Shown here piece after piece: positions 7,703 through 16,603 of a stretch of 64,000 nt of DNA; positions within the stretch are counted from its first letter, which is position 1, and the number at the start of each line of letters is the position of its first letter. A program made the position numbers and the translations under genes. Location of the stretch: contig NZ_BTTW01000002.1 in NCBI RefSeq assembly GCF_036245865.1, positions 806,001 to 870,000 on the forward strand. The letters are read 5' to 3'. The notes below the pieces were generated by a model. That model did no database searches and was not told the origin of the DNA. It saw only the letters and a list, made by a program, of their open reading frames with translations. This DNA is from Corallococcus caeni (lineage in GTDB: Bacteria > Myxococcota > Myxococcia > Myxococcales > Myxococcaceae).

Positions 7703-9191
7703 GAAGACCTCTCCCGGCGTCGCGTCCTCGCTCCTCCTGCGGCTCGATTCACGCAGCCCCACGCCGCTTCACGAGCAGATCTTCGAAGGCATCCGCGCGC
7801 GCATCCTCGCGGGGGCGCTGGCGCCGGGACTGCGGATTCCCTCCTCCCGCCAGTTCGCGGCCGAGTTGGACGTGGCCCGCAGCACCGTCCTCCAGGCACT
7901 GGATGCGCTGACGGCGGAGGGCTACCTCGTGACCCGTGCGGGCTCCTGCACGCGCGTCGCGCCCGAGCTGCCCAATCCCTCCGAAGACCGGAGCCGGAGC
8001 GCCATGCCCCGTGCCCCGCGAGGGCCGCGGCTTGCCGCATCCGCTCGGACGCTGAAGCCCGCGCCCGTCGGTGCTCCGCGTCTGGGCTCGGCGCCTCGCG
8101 CCTTCAGGCCCGGTGTGCCCGCGCTCGACCTGTTCCCGACCGCGCTCTGGGCCCGCACGGTGTCTCGCGTCCATGCTCGCGCGAGCACGGGCCTGCTCGA
8201 CGGTGGCGACCCTTCCGGCCATGCGCCGTTGCGCGAAGCCATCGCCACCCATGTGTCTTCGTCACGTGGCGTGCGCTGCGTGCCAGCGCAGGTCTTCGTC
8301 ACGGCGGGCACCCAGCAGGCCTTCGATGAAATCCTCCGGCTCGCGCTCGACCCGGGGGACTCCGTCTGGGTGGAGGACCCCGGCTATCCCGGTGCCCGTC
8401 GTGCCGTGCTCGCCGCGGGAGGTCGCCCCGTGCCCGTCCCCGTGGACGCGGAGGGGCTCGACGTGGGCGCGGGCATCGCTCGTGCGCCCAGGGCCCGCGT
8501 CGCGCTGGTGGCGCCTTCGCACCAGTATCCGCTGGGCGCCACGCTGAGCCTGGCGCGACGGATGTCGCTGCTTGAGTGGGCGGAGCGCACCCGTTCGCTG
8601 ATCATCGAGGACGACTACGACAGCGAGTTCCGCCACCGGGGCCGTCCCCTCACCGCGCTCCAGGGGCTCGATGACGCCGGCTGCGTCGTCTACGTGGGCA
8701 CGTTCAGCAAGTCGATGTTCCCCGGCCTGCGCCTGGGCTTCTTCATCGCGCCGCCCTCGCTGGTGGATGCCTTCTCCGCCGCCCGCGCCGCCGCGTCCGC
8801 GCCGGCCTCCACGCTGGAGCAGGCCGCGCTCGCCGCGTTCCTCGCGGAGGGCCACTTCGCCCGCCACCTGCGCCGCATGCGCGCGGCCTACCGTGAGCGC
8901 GGTGAAGCCCTGCTCGACGCCCTGCGCGCCGACTGCTCCGGCGTCCTCACGCCCCGGTCCTGTGACACCGGCATGCAGGTGTGCGCGTCGCTCGCGGCGC
9001 CGCTGTCCGACCTGCGCGTCCGCGACGAAGCCGCCCGGAAGGGCGTGGAGGTCGCCGCCCTGTCGGACTACTTCCTCGGCCGGCGCAGGGAGTCCGGCCT
9101 CGTCTTCGGCTTCGGTGGCGTGCGGCCGGATGCCCTCCGCGCGGGGACGCGCACCCTGGCCCGGGTGCTGGAAGCCGCGCACCGCCACTGA
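7701..9191 (+). CDS. MocR/PdxR-type transcriptional regulator (GntR HTH + aminotransferase domain)
   Basis: A 496-residue two-domain regulator. Residues 1-80 carry a GntR winged helix (PLHEQIFEGIRARILAGALAPGLRIPSSRQFAAELDVARSTV). The remainder is a fold-type I aminotransferase with YPGARRA, the DDYDSEFR motif, and the PLP lysine in YVGTFSKSMFPGLRLGF. Such proteins use PLP or an amine/amino acid as effector. The start is TTG at 7701; no in-frame ATG exists nearby and the HTH begins about 20 residues in. An ATG at 7666 is in another frame and closes after 12 codons. The likely target is the divergent NIPSNAP-DUF1579 pair. Confidence 0.85.
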   Translation: MKTSPGVASSLLLRLDSRSPTPLHEQIFEGIRARILAGALAPGLRIPSSRQFAAELDVARSTVLQALDALTAEGYLVTRAGSCTRVAPELPNPSEDRSRSAMPRAPRGPRLAASARTLKPAPVGAPRLGSAPRAFRPGVPALDLFPTALWARTVSRVHARASTGLLDGGDPSGHAPLREAIATHVSSSRGVRCVPAQVFVTAGTQQAFDEILRLALDPGDSVWVEDPGYPGARRAVLAAGGRPVPVPVDAEGLDVGAGIARAPRARVALVAPSHQYPLGATLSLARRMSLLEWAERTRSLIIEDDYDSEFRHRGRPLTALQGLDDAGCVVYVGTFSKSMFPGLRLGFFIAPPSLVDAFSAARAAASAPASTLEQAALAAFLAEGHFARHLRRMRAAYRERGEALLDALRADCSGVLTPRSCDTGMQVCASLAAPLSDLRVRDEAARKGVEVAALSDYFLGRRRESGLVFGFGGVRPDALRAGTRTLARVLEAAHRH

Positions 9192-9228
9192 CATCCCTTC
9201 GCGGGCGCGGGCCGTCTACGATGGCGCC

Positions 9229-9813
9229 ATGACCTGGCGTTCCCTCCTCCTCCCGCTGGCGCTGCTCGGTGCCATGTCCGCATGCGGGCAGCGGCGCAGC
9301 GACCCCGCACGCGTGGCGGAGGACCTGATGCGCCCCGCGCCCGTGGGCGCCTTCGCCGCGGGCACACCCCCGGCCACCACCGCGGACTGCACGGTGCGCA
9401 CGGCGAAAGACTGCTTCGACCAGGCGCTCACCCTGCTGGCGGCGAACGCGCAGGGCCCGGAGCGGCTGCGCGCGCTGTCGCTGATGGGCAAGGCGTGTGA
9501 CGGGCAGGTGAAGGATGCCTGCGCCTGGCTGTCCCAGCACGTGAAGGAGCCCCGGCGCGTGCGCGGCGGTCCGCCGGACGACCCGGTGTTCCAGGAGGCC
9601 TTCGAGCGCTGGCGCGAGGGCCGCAAGCACCACGTGCGCGTGACGTGCCGGCTGGTGCAGGGCGGCGTGCCCCAGCGCTGCGAGGTGCGGGAGGCGAACC
9701 TGCCCCCGGACCTGCTGGCGCAGGCGCTCAACAGCATCCAGGCCTCGCGCTACGCGCTGCCCACCCTCGACGGAGAGCCCTTCGAATGCGACTGGACCAT
9801 CGTCATCAAGTGA
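9229..9813 (+). CDS. Lipoprotein with cysteine pairs, function unknown
   Basis: From ATG 9229 the protein is MTWRSLLLPLALLGAMSACGQ..., 194 residues: signal peptide and a lipobox ending at Cys19. The mature part has several spaced cysteines (TADC, KDCFDQ, KACDGQVKDACAW) and a C-terminal segment ending FECDWTIVIK that resembles a TonB-C/energy-transducer-like end (PQRCEVREANLP...ASRYALPTLDGEP). It opens a tightly overlapping operon: its TGA overlaps the GTG of the next gene. Confidence 0.65.
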   Translation: MTWRSLLLPLALLGAMSACGQRRSDPARVAEDLMRPAPVGAFAAGTPPATTADCTVRTAKDCFDQALTLLAANAQGPERLRALSLMGKACDGQVKDACAWLSQHVKEPRRVRGGPPDDPVFQEAFERWREGRKHHVRVTCRLVQGGVPQRCEVREANLPPDLLAQALNSIQASRYALPTLDGEPFECDWTIVIK

Positions 9814-10871
9814 CGCGGCTGTGGCCCGTGCTGGCCTTGTCGCTGTTCACGGGCTGCTTCGCCGGCACCGTGCACCGGGGCCCGGCGACGGACCACTTCG
9901 ACGGCGAGTCGTTCCAGAACCTGGGCGAGGCGCCGAAGCTGTCCCCGCTCACGCTGGTGCGGGCCGCGATGGAGGAGAAGCGCGGCCCGTGGCGGGACTA
10001 CGCGGAAGAGCCCTTCGGCCCGAAGCCGCCGGAGCGCGTGGGCGCGGGGGAGCTGCGCGTGACGTTCATCAACCACGCCACGGTGCTGCTCCAGGCGGAC
10101 GGCGTGAACGTGCTGACGGACCCCATCTACTCGGAGCGGGCGAGCCCCGTGTCCTTCGTGGGCCCCAAGCGCGTGCGGCCCCCGGGCATCCGCTTCGAGG
10201 ACCTGCCGCCCATCGACGTCGTGGTGGTGAGCCACAACCACTATGACCACATGGACCTGCCCACGCTGCGGCGGCTGGAGGCCGCGCACCACCCGCTCTT
10301 CGTCGTGGGGCTGGGCAACCGCGCGCTGCTGAAGGGCGAGGGCTTCCAGCGCGTGGAGGAGCTGGACTGGTGGCAGTCCGCGCAAGGCGGGCCGCCGGGG
10401 TTGAAGGTGTGGGCGGTGCCCGCGCAGCACCGCTCGAACCGGGGGCTGACGGACCAGGAGGAGACGCTGTGGGCGGGCTACGTGCTGGAGACGTCCGGTG
10501 GGCCGGTGCTCTTCGCGGGCGACACGGGGCTGGGGCCGCACTTCGAGCGCATCGCGGAGCGCTTCGGGCCCATGCGCCTGTCGGTGCTGCCCATCGGCGC
10601 GTTCCGCCCGCGCGTCCTGCACGCGGTGCACATGGGGCCGGAGGACGCGCTGAAGGCGCACCGCGTGCTGCGCTCGAGCACGTCCGTGGCGATGCACTAC
10701 GGCACCTTCCCCATGGCGTGGGACGGCCAGGACGAAGCGAAGTACCTGCTCTTGCGGTTGCTGATGCGCGAAGAGGTGCGGCCGCGCTTCTGGGCGCTCG
10801 GCTTCGGCGAGGGCCGGGACGTGCCGCCGCTGTCACCGGGGACTGACGGACGGGCCGATGCCGGACGCTGA
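9810..10871 (+). CDS. NAPE-PLD-like metallo-beta-lactamase-fold lipoprotein
   Basis: 353 residues from GTG 9810. The N-terminus (MTRLWPVLALSLFTGCFAG) is a signal peptide with lipobox LFTGC. The MBL motif is SHNHYDHMD (H142, H144, D146, H147). Downstream blocks HRSNRGLTDQEETLWAGY, GDTGLGPHF, LPIGAFRPR and MHYGTFPMAWD match the N-acylphosphatidylethanolamine phospholipase D / UlaG branch. The likely reaction is hydrolysis of a phosphodiester or lactone at the cell envelope with two zinc ions. Its start overlaps the previous stop by 4 bp and its end overlaps the next gene by 14 bp. Confidence 0.8.
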   Translation: MTRLWPVLALSLFTGCFAGTVHRGPATDHFDGESFQNLGEAPKLSPLTLVRAAMEEKRGPWRDYAEEPFGPKPPERVGAGELRVTFINHATVLLQADGVNVLTDPIYSERASPVSFVGPKRVRPPGIRFEDLPPIDVVVVSHNHYDHMDLPTLRRLEAAHHPLFVVGLGNRALLKGEGFQRVEELDWWQSAQGGPPGLKVWAVPAQHRSNRGLTDQEETLWAGYVLETSGGPVLFAGDTGLGPHFERIAERFGPMRLSVLPIGAFRPRVLHAVHMGPEDALKAHRVLRSSTSVAMHYGTFPMAWDGQDEAKYLLLRLLMREEVRPRFWALGFGEGRDVPPLSPGTDGRADAGR

Positions 10872-11784
10872 AGGGGCGATGCCGCCGGAGGTGGAGGCGA
10901 AGGAGAAGATGGACCGGGCGCGCGCGTGCATCCGCTCGGGCGACCTGGACGAGGCGATTCCCCTCTGTGACGAGGTGTACCGACGCTTCACGCTGTCGAA
11001 GTCACCGGCGCTCCAGCTCCAGGTGGCGCGGGCGCTGGGGCACCGGGGCGCGGCGCTTTCGGAGAAGGGGATGTTCCGCGAGGCGCTCGTCCACTTCGAC
11101 GAGGTGGAGCGCCGCTTCTGGAGTCCGCGCAGGCCCGAGCTGTGGGAGGGCATCGCGTGGGGGATGCTGTACCGGGCCCGCGTGCTCCTGGAGATGAACC
11201 AGGAGCCCATGTGCAGCAACTGGCTGGAGCGGTTGCTGAGCCGCTTCGGGGCCTCCGCGCAGCGGCCCGACCTGCGCGTTCCGGTGGAGATGGCGCGCAC
11301 GGCGGTGCTCGCCGCCCACAACCAGGCGGAGCGGTTCGAGGCGTCGCTGAGCCTGTCCGAGGAACTCCTGAAGGAGTACGACGGAAAGGAGGATCCGTTC
11401 CTGGTGGAGCAGACGGCGGTGGCGCTGCTGCAGCGGGCCATCGCACTCCAGGGGCTGGGGCACGTGGATGAAGCGCTGGAGGCGTTCGACGAGGTGGACG
11501 TGCGCTACAGCGAGGACCCGGACCCGAGGTTGAGAGCCCTGGTCTCCACCGCGCTCATGGGCCGGGCCATCGTGTTGCTCCGGGAGGAGTTCCTGCCCGA
11601 AGCGCTCTCCGCGCTGGACGCCATCCTCGAACACGCCGGCCCGAACCCGAGCCGGCGGCTGCTGGAGCCCGTGAACTTCGCGAAGTTCCACCACGAGGTC
11701 GTCGAGCGCGAGCTGCGACTCGAACGTGAGCGGAGGGCCCGGAGGCCGAAGCCCCCGCCCCTTGCCAGGCCGAAGCCGCGTTAG
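10858..11784 (+). CDS. TPR-like repeat protein
   Basis: 308 residues made of paired helices with a recurrent pattern of A-L-x-x-F-D-E-V segments (LDEAIPLCDEVYRRF, REALVHFDEVERRF, DEALEAFDEVDVRY, PEALSALDAILEH), typical of degenerate tetratricopeptide repeats. No signal peptide. The C-terminus is basic. It is the last gene of the lipoprotein/NAPE-PLD-like operon and probably acts as a scaffold; the partner is unknown. Its TAG overlaps the TAA of the convergent Uma2 gene. Confidence 0.6.
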   Translation: MPDAEGAMPPEVEAKEKMDRARACIRSGDLDEAIPLCDEVYRRFTLSKSPALQLQVARALGHRGAALSEKGMFREALVHFDEVERRFWSPRRPELWEGIAWGMLYRARVLLEMNQEPMCSNWLERLLSRFGASAQRPDLRVPVEMARTAVLAAHNQAERFEASLSLSEELLKEYDGKEDPFLVEQTAVALLQRAIALQGLGHVDEALEAFDEVDVRYSEDPDPRLRALVSTALMGRAIVLLREEFLPEALSALDAILEHAGPNPSRRLLEPVNFAKFHHEVVERELRLERERRARRPKPPPLARPKPR

Positions 11785-12368
11785 CCCGGAGGCGGAAGCA
11801 ACTTCCAGAGCCAGCCCAGCCGCAGGTCGCGCTCCTCGAAGGGCGGGGCGCGGATGAGGTCGTCTTCCTCGCCGTAGACGCCCACCTCCACCCAGAGCCC
11901 GTCCCGCAGCTCGCTCACGGTGAGCGTGCGCACGTCCAGATCGATGAACCACAGGTGCTTGATGCCGATGCGTGCGTAGAACGGCCGTTTGATGCGCGTG
12001 TCGTAGGCCCGCGTGGACGGTGACAGGATTTCGCACGCCCAGTCGGGGACATCGGTCCACTGTCCCTTGGGGAAGGTGGGCACCCGCTCGCGCCGCCAGC
12101 CCGCGAGATCCGGACTGAACTCCGGAGAGCCGCCCACCCGGATGCCGGGCTCGGTCATGAGCCACCAGCCGCCCGGTCCTTCCTCGCCCAATTGGAAGGC
12201 CTCATCCAACTCCCGGAAGAGCCTCAGTTCGAAATAGCCATGCGCGGCGCGCGGCCGCGCCTGCGTATACAGCGTCCCATCGATGATCTCGCCCACCACG
12301 CCCTCGGGCAGGGCCTCGATGTCAGCGAAGGTCGCCGGACCTTCGAGTGGTTTCGCGCCATAGGCCAT
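11781..12368 (-). CDS. Uma2-family (DUF820) putative endonuclease
   Basis: 195 residues. It has the Uma2 pattern: EIIDGTLYTQARPRAAHGYFELRL at the N-terminus, EPGIRVGGSPEFSPDLAGWRRERVP (the catalytic Asp in PDLAGW), then CEILSPSTRAYDTRIKRPFYARIGIKHLWFIDLD with the E and K positions of a PD-(D/E)XK fold. These proteins are abundant in myxobacteria and cyanobacteria; their biological substrate is unknown. It is convergent with and 4 bp overlapping the TPR gene. Confidence 0.85.
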   Translation of the reverse strand: MAYGAKPLEGPATFADIEALPEGVVGEIIDGTLYTQARPRAAHGYFELRLFRELDEAFQLGEEGPGGWWLMTEPGIRVGGSPEFSPDLAGWRRERVPTFPKGQWTDVPDWACEILSPSTRAYDTRIKRPFYARIGIKHLWFIDLDVRTLTVSELRDGLWVEVGVYGEEDDLIRAPPFEERDLRLGWLWKLLPPPG

Positions 12369-12422
12369 GCCCGGAGTGTGGAGTTAGCAGCACCGTCTGA
12401 CAAGCAGGCGGCACCGCGCCTG

Positions 12423-13463
12423 CTACTCCGGCTGCGCGATGATCAACGTCTGCAACGGCAGATGCCGGATGGGCCTGGTGCTCTGCACCTTGAAACCCGC
12501 GTCATCCAGGAAGCCCTCGACCTCCGCGGGCGTGTACGACGCCGCGCCGGACGTGAGGAAGTAGTGCAACCCGATGAGCGGCGCGGACGTGCCCTGGGTG
12601 TCCCGCTCCTCGCGCAGGTACTCCAGCACCGCCAGCGTGCCCCGGGACGCCATCGCCCCGCGCACGCGCCGCAGGAGCGCCACGTTCTGCGCGGGCGTCA
12701 GGTGGTGCATCACCTGGAACAGCAGCACGCCGTCATACGGCCCGCCCAGCTCCGCGTGCAGCACGTCCCCTTCCTTGTGCGTCACCCGGTGCGACAGCCC
12801 CGCCTGGGCGATGATTTCCCGCCCCACGCGCACGCTGCCCTCCAGGTCCACCACCGTGGCCTTCAAGCCCCGGTGCGCCCGGCACAGCTCCGCCGCGTAC
12901 CAGCCGTGCGCGCCGCCCAGGTCCAGGAGGTGCCTTGCTCCCCGGGGCAGGGGAATGGCCGCCGCCACCTCCGGCGAGGCCAGCCGCGCCAGCTGGTACA
13001 TGGCCTGGATGTAGTCGCGCCAGCGCGGGTCGTCCGGAGCGAACTGGTGGATGTCCACCGACTGCCCGCTCTTCACCGCGTTCTCCAGCTGCCCCCACCA
13101 GTCCCACTGCGCGTAGTTGAACTCCAGGAACGCCGTGATGGCCTGCGGCGAGCGCGGGTCCAGCCACCGCCGCGCCCGGGGCGCCAGCCGGAAGCGGCCC
13201 CGGTGCAGCTCCACCACCTCGCAGGCGATGAGCGCTTCCAACAGCGCCCGCATGCCTTCGGTGCTCGTCTTCAGCCGCGCCGCCAGCGCCTCCGCCGTCG
13301 CCGCGCCGTCCGCCAGCGCCGCGTAGACGCCCAGCCGCGCGCCGGCCATCAGCGTGCGCGACGCCATCATCCCGAAGAAGGCGTGCGCCAGCGGCTGCGG
13401 CGCCAGGTTGAGGAAGTCCGCCACCCGCTCCAGGAGGTTGTCCGCCTTGAGGCCCAGCCGCAT
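12423..13463 (-). CDS. SAM-dependent O-methyltransferase (family 2, dimerisation + SAM domain)
   Basis: 346 residues. Residues 1-110 form the winged-helix dimerisation domain of plant/bacterial O-methyltransferases (LGVYAALADGAATAEALAARL). The SAM-binding motif I LLDLGGAHGWYA follows, then acidic VDLEGSV and EGDVLHAEL, and the late GxLAVLEYL strand. It probably methylates a hydroxyl of a small molecule. It stands alone between Uma2 and a MYXO-CTERM-like gene, so the substrate cannot be inferred. Confidence 0.85.
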   Translation of the reverse strand: MRLGLKADNLLERVADFLNLAPQPLAHAFFGMMASRTLMAGARLGVYAALADGAATAEALAARLKTSTEGMRALLEALIACEVVELHRGRFRLAPRARRWLDPRSPQAITAFLEFNYAQWDWWGQLENAVKSGQSVDIHQFAPDDPRWRDYIQAMYQLARLASPEVAAAIPLPRGARHLLDLGGAHGWYAAELCRAHRGLKATVVDLEGSVRVGREIIAQAGLSHRVTHKEGDVLHAELGGPYDGVLLFQVMHHLTPAQNVALLRRVRGAMASRGTLAVLEYLREERDTQGTSAPLIGLHYFLTSGAASYTPAEVEGFLDDAGFKVQSTRPIRHLPLQTLIIAQPE

Positions 13464-13503
13464 CGCGCGTCGCTCCTTGGAATGGGGGGAGTGGGCTTGA
13501 GCG

Positions 13504-13836
13504 CTAGCGGCGGCGCCGCGAGCCCGCCACGGCGGCCACGCCCAGGATCATCAGCGCCGCCTGCGGGCCCAGCAGGCAGCCCTGCGTCTCCGCCTGGCGG
13601 ATGCCCGTGTACTTGCACTTGCCCGAGTTGCAGCTGAAGCGCGGCGCGCAGTCACTGGTGCTGCGGCAGTCGGTGGGCACGCGCCCGGTGTTGTCGTCCC
13701 CTTCGGGGGAGTTGGGGTCGTCCGGCTGGCCCGCGTCCTGCGGCTGGCCCTCCTGGCCCAGCGCCACCAGCGGGGAGAACAGGAGGAATCCGGCCAGGAG
13801 CCCTGCCGGGTGGATGCGGGAGAAGAGGGAGGACAT
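13504..13836 (-). CDS. MYXO-CTERM-like surface protein
   Basis: 110 residues: N-terminal signal peptide (MSSLFSRIHPAGLLAGFLLFSPLVALGQ), an acidic Asp/Pro/Gln spacer, a Cys-rich middle with TDC, SDCAP, SCNSGKCK, and a C-terminal tail of Cys, hydrophobic helix and RRRR. That tripartite tail is the MYXO-CTERM sorting architecture known from myxobacteria, in which the protein is anchored and processed at the surface. The cysteine is in GCLLGP rather than a classical GC-S motif. Function unknown. Confidence 0.7.
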   Translation of the reverse strand: MSSLFSRIHPAGLLAGFLLFSPLVALGQEGQPQDAGQPDDPNSPEGDDNTGRVPTDCRSTSDCAPRFSCNSGKCKYTGIRQAETQGCLLGPQAALMILGVAAVAGSRRRR

Positions 13837-13961
13837 GAGGCGGGCGCCACCCTAACGCCACATCGGGGCGCTTGCATCCATCCTCTGAAGGGGACGGCCC
13901 TCCGGGGTTCCCTGGAATCGCTGGCCGCCGGGGCGCCCGAATCTGCTACGGTCCCCCCGCG

Positions 13962-15284
13962 ATGGCGCCTCGAATCCTCGTCGTGGACGACAACCAGGAG
14001 CTCCTCTCCCTCCTCACGCAGCTGTTCGAGGACGCCGGGTACGAGGTGGTGGGCGCCAGCCGTGGCAAGCAGGCCATCGAGGCCGCCCGCGCCCAGCCTC
14101 CCGGCTGTGCTGTCTTGGACATCCTGCTGCCGGACATGATGGGTTACCACCTGGCGGACACGCTCAGGAAGGACAACCCCCAGCTGCCGCTGCTCTTCAT
14201 CACCGGCGTCTTCAAGGGCGGCAAGCACGCCACCGAAGCGCGCCAGAAGTACCAGGCCGCCGGCTACTTCGAGAAACCCTTCGAGGCCCAGAAGCTGCTG
14301 GAAGCGGTGGCCAAGGTGCTGCCCGCGGAGAAGAAGGTCCCCGCCGCCTCCATGCAGGACGCCTTCGAGGTGGAGCTGGACATCGACGTGGAGGAGGAGG
14401 GCCCGCAGGACGCCATGGAGCTGACCGGCCGCATCAAGGTCACCGGCGGCGGCAACCTCACGGCCGAAATCCGCGGCGCCAACCTCACCGCCACGCCCAT
14501 GCAGAAGGTGCCCTCCACCCAGGTGCGGGCCCCCACGCCGGGCCGTCCGCCGGATCCGCTGCCGGTGGGCGCGGGCTCGCCGGGCAGCCGCCGCGGAGAG
14601 CTGAAGGACAACCTGCCGTCGCTGCTCACCGCCTTCTACCTGTCGCGCGAGACGGGCGAGCTGGGCGTGCAGCGCGGCAAGGTGAAGAAGGTCGTCTACT
14701 TCGAGAACGGCACCCCGGTGTTCGCGCTCTCCAACCTGCTGGCGGACCGCTTCGGGCAGTTCCTGGTGCGCGTGGGGAAGATCAAACCCGAGCAGCTCCA
14801 GGACGCGTCCGCCGTCGCCGCGCAGAGCCACCGCCGCACCGGCGACGTGCTGGTGGAGCGCGCCCTGCTCAAGGACACGGAGCGGCTGTACTACGTGGGC
14901 CAGCAGGTGAAGGCCATCATCTACTCGCTCTTCTCCTGGGAGGAGGGCACGTACGTGATGAGCTTCAAGGAGAAGGCCTCCGCGGAGTCCATCAAGCTGG
15001 ACGTGCACCCGGCCAACCTCATCGTCCGGGGCATCAAGAAGCTCTACAAGCCGGAGCGCCTGCGCCGCCTGCTCCAGCCCGAGGACCGGCTCATCCCCGC
15101 CGTCGCCCCCGCCTACGGCCTCAACGAGGTGGAGCTGGAGCGCTGGGAGGCGGAGCTGCTGCCGAAAATCGACGGCAACCGCGTGGTGGCGGAGCTGCTC
15201 GCGTTCGCCAACCGCCCGGAGCACGTCGTCTACGGCTTCCTGGTGTCGATGATGGCGCTGGGCATCCTGGACAAGCGCTCGTAG
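13962..15284 (+). CDS. Response regulator: receiver domain + DUF4388
   Basis: 440 residues from ATG 13962. Residues 2-120 are a receiver domain with acidic pair D9-D10, phospho-acceptor D53 (VLDILLPDMMG) and the late K in EKPF. A linker of about 90 residues precedes a DUF4388 (PATAN-like) domain starting near LKDNLPSLLTAFYLSRETGELGVQRGKVKKVVYFENGTPVFA. No DNA-binding domain is present, so output is probably through protein contact. This combination is common in myxobacterial motility and developmental signalling. No kinase is adjacent. Confidence 0.8.
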   Translation: MAPRILVVDDNQELLSLLTQLFEDAGYEVVGASRGKQAIEAARAQPPGCAVLDILLPDMMGYHLADTLRKDNPQLPLLFITGVFKGGKHATEARQKYQAAGYFEKPFEAQKLLEAVAKVLPAEKKVPAASMQDAFEVELDIDVEEEGPQDAMELTGRIKVTGGGNLTAEIRGANLTATPMQKVPSTQVRAPTPGRPPDPLPVGAGSPGSRRGELKDNLPSLLTAFYLSRETGELGVQRGKVKKVVYFENGTPVFALSNLLADRFGQFLVRVGKIKPEQLQDASAVAAQSHRRTGDVLVERALLKDTERLYYVGQQVKAIIYSLFSWEEGTYVMSFKEKASAESIKLDVHPANLIVRGIKKLYKPERLRRLLQPEDRLIPAVAPAYGLNEVELERWEAELLPKIDGNRVVAELLAFANRPEHVVYGFLVSMMALGILDKRS

Positions 15285-15346
15285 CGGTCCGGCGCGGCGG
15301 GAAGGGGCGCCCGGCTTCCGGATGCCCCCCGTCGTGCGACATCACT

Positions 15347-15988
15347 TCAGCCGAGCCGCGAGCCGATCCAGAACAGGCCCAGCGCGCCGGAGCCCAGCGC
15401 CACGCCGCGCTGGATCCACAGGCTGATGCGCGCGTTGGCGCGCGACAGGCCTTCGGCGAACAGCAGCCCCACCGCGCCCATGCCGATGAGGATGCCCAGC
15501 GCGAAGCCGGGCAGGTACGTCCACGCGGACAGGCTCATGCTGCCGCCCACCAGGAGCGGGGGCAGCGCGATGAGCAGCGACCGCACGCCGCTCACGGCCA
15601 TGAAGGCGCCCGCGGCGGTGCTCACGGTGTGCACGTGCTCGTGCGGCTCGCGGTCGTGGCCGGGCAGGTGCGGGTGGCCGTGGTCCAGGCTGTGCGGGAA
15701 GAGCAGGGCGGTGACGGCCAGCGCCACCAGCACCGCGCCGCCGAACACCTCCGCCCACCGCTCGAAGGTCTCCGACAGGCCCACGCCCGCGAAGAGGCAC
15801 ACCGCCGCGATGCCGCCCAGCATGGCCGCGTGGCCCAGGGCGAAGCGCAGCGCCGTCTTCAGCGCGACGCGGCGACGGCCCCCACCCAGGGTGCCGAGCG
15901 TGGCCATGGCGGCGCAGTGGTCCGGCCCCAGGGCGTGGAGCAGACCTTGGGTCAGGCCGAGCAGGAAGGCGAGGAGGATGGGAGCCAC
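15347..15988 (-). CDS. Nickel/cobalt transporter-like membrane protein (HupE/UreH/NicO type)
   Basis: 213 residues from GTG 15988 (VAPILLAFLLGLTQGLLHALGPDH). About six membrane segments. The metal motif HALGPDHCAAM in the first segment corresponds to the HxxxxDH motif of NiCoT/UreH permeases, and a His-rich loop (HSLDHGHPHLPGHDREPHEHVH) sits mid-protein and may bind metal. Likely import or export of Ni2+ or Co2+. Extension upstream into the divergent lipoprotein gene has no transmembrane logic and was rejected. No riboswitch is visible in front of it. Confidence 0.75.
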   Translation of the reverse strand: MAPILLAFLLGLTQGLLHALGPDHCAAMATLGTLGGGRRRVALKTALRFALGHAAMLGGIAAVCLFAGVGLSETFERWAEVFGGAVLVALAVTALLFPHSLDHGHPHLPGHDREPHEHVHTVSTAAGAFMAVSGVRSLLIALPPLLVGGSMSLSAWTYLPGFALGILIGMGAVGLLFAEGLSRANARISLWIQRGVALGSGALGLFWIGSRLG

Positions 15989-16045
15989 GACGGCGCACCC
16001 TAGCCGTGGTTTAACCGGGTGGCCAGCAGGAGGAAGCCCCACACC

Positions 16046-16543
16046 ATGCGCATTGCTCATCTCCGACATTCCGCCGCGCTGCTGTTGGCGGGGCTGCTCG
16101 CCCTGTCGGGCTGCTCCACCGACCCCGGTCCGGAGCAGCTGCGCAAGGCCGAGGGACGCTACCAGGAGCTGATCAACCAGAACCTCCCCGCGCAGGACCC
16201 GGCCTGGGCGGAGGTCGTCGCCCAGTTCGAGGCCGTCCCCAAGGACTCCAAGGCCCGCCCGGAGGCCGAGAAGCGGCTGGCCGCGCTGAAGGCCGCCCGC
16301 GAGAAGGTCCCGCCGCGCCCCCTGGCCCGCCCCGGCGCCACCGGCCAGGGCGCCAGCGACGTGGAGGCCAAGCGCGCCGCGTGTGAGGCGCTCGCGAAGA
16401 AGCTGGGCGAGGCCAACACGGACGCGACGCGCGACGTGCTGCGCAAGGTGCTGGAGACCTGCCAGGCGGAGCTGGTCCGGCTGGAGGCCAATGACCACCC
16501 GCCGGGCGAGGAAGTGCATCCGCCGGGCGAAGGCGCGCACTGA
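16046..16543 (+). CDS. Lipoprotein, alpha-helical, function unknown
   Basis: 165 residues from ATG 16046: MRIAHLRHSAALLLAGLLALSGCSTD has a clear lipobox (LSGC). The mature part is helical with charged heptad-like segments and no recognised domain; it ends in two near-copies of a Pro-Pro-Gly-Glu motif (DHPPGEEVHPPGEGAH). It starts 57 bp from the divergent metal transporter start. Confidence 0.65.
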   Translation: MRIAHLRHSAALLLAGLLALSGCSTDPGPEQLRKAEGRYQELINQNLPAQDPAWAEVVAQFEAVPKDSKARPEAEKRLAALKAAREKVPPRPLARPGATGQGASDVEAKRAACEALAKKLGEANTDATRDVLRKVLETCQAELVRLEANDHPPGEEVHPPGEGAH

Positions 16544-16603
16544 GCCCGCTCAAAGCGCGCGTGGAGTTGAGAAGCCCGCGGGGTCTGGATATGGAGCCGA
16601 CGC

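Noticed and set aside
12192..13637. 481-codon plus-strand frame
   Set aside because: Antisense to the O-methyltransferase with SAM motif intact.
15347..16540. Ni/Co transporter with a 200-residue N-terminal extension
   Set aside because: The extension is antisense to the lipoprotein at 16046 and lacks helices; GTG 15988 gives a normal permease.
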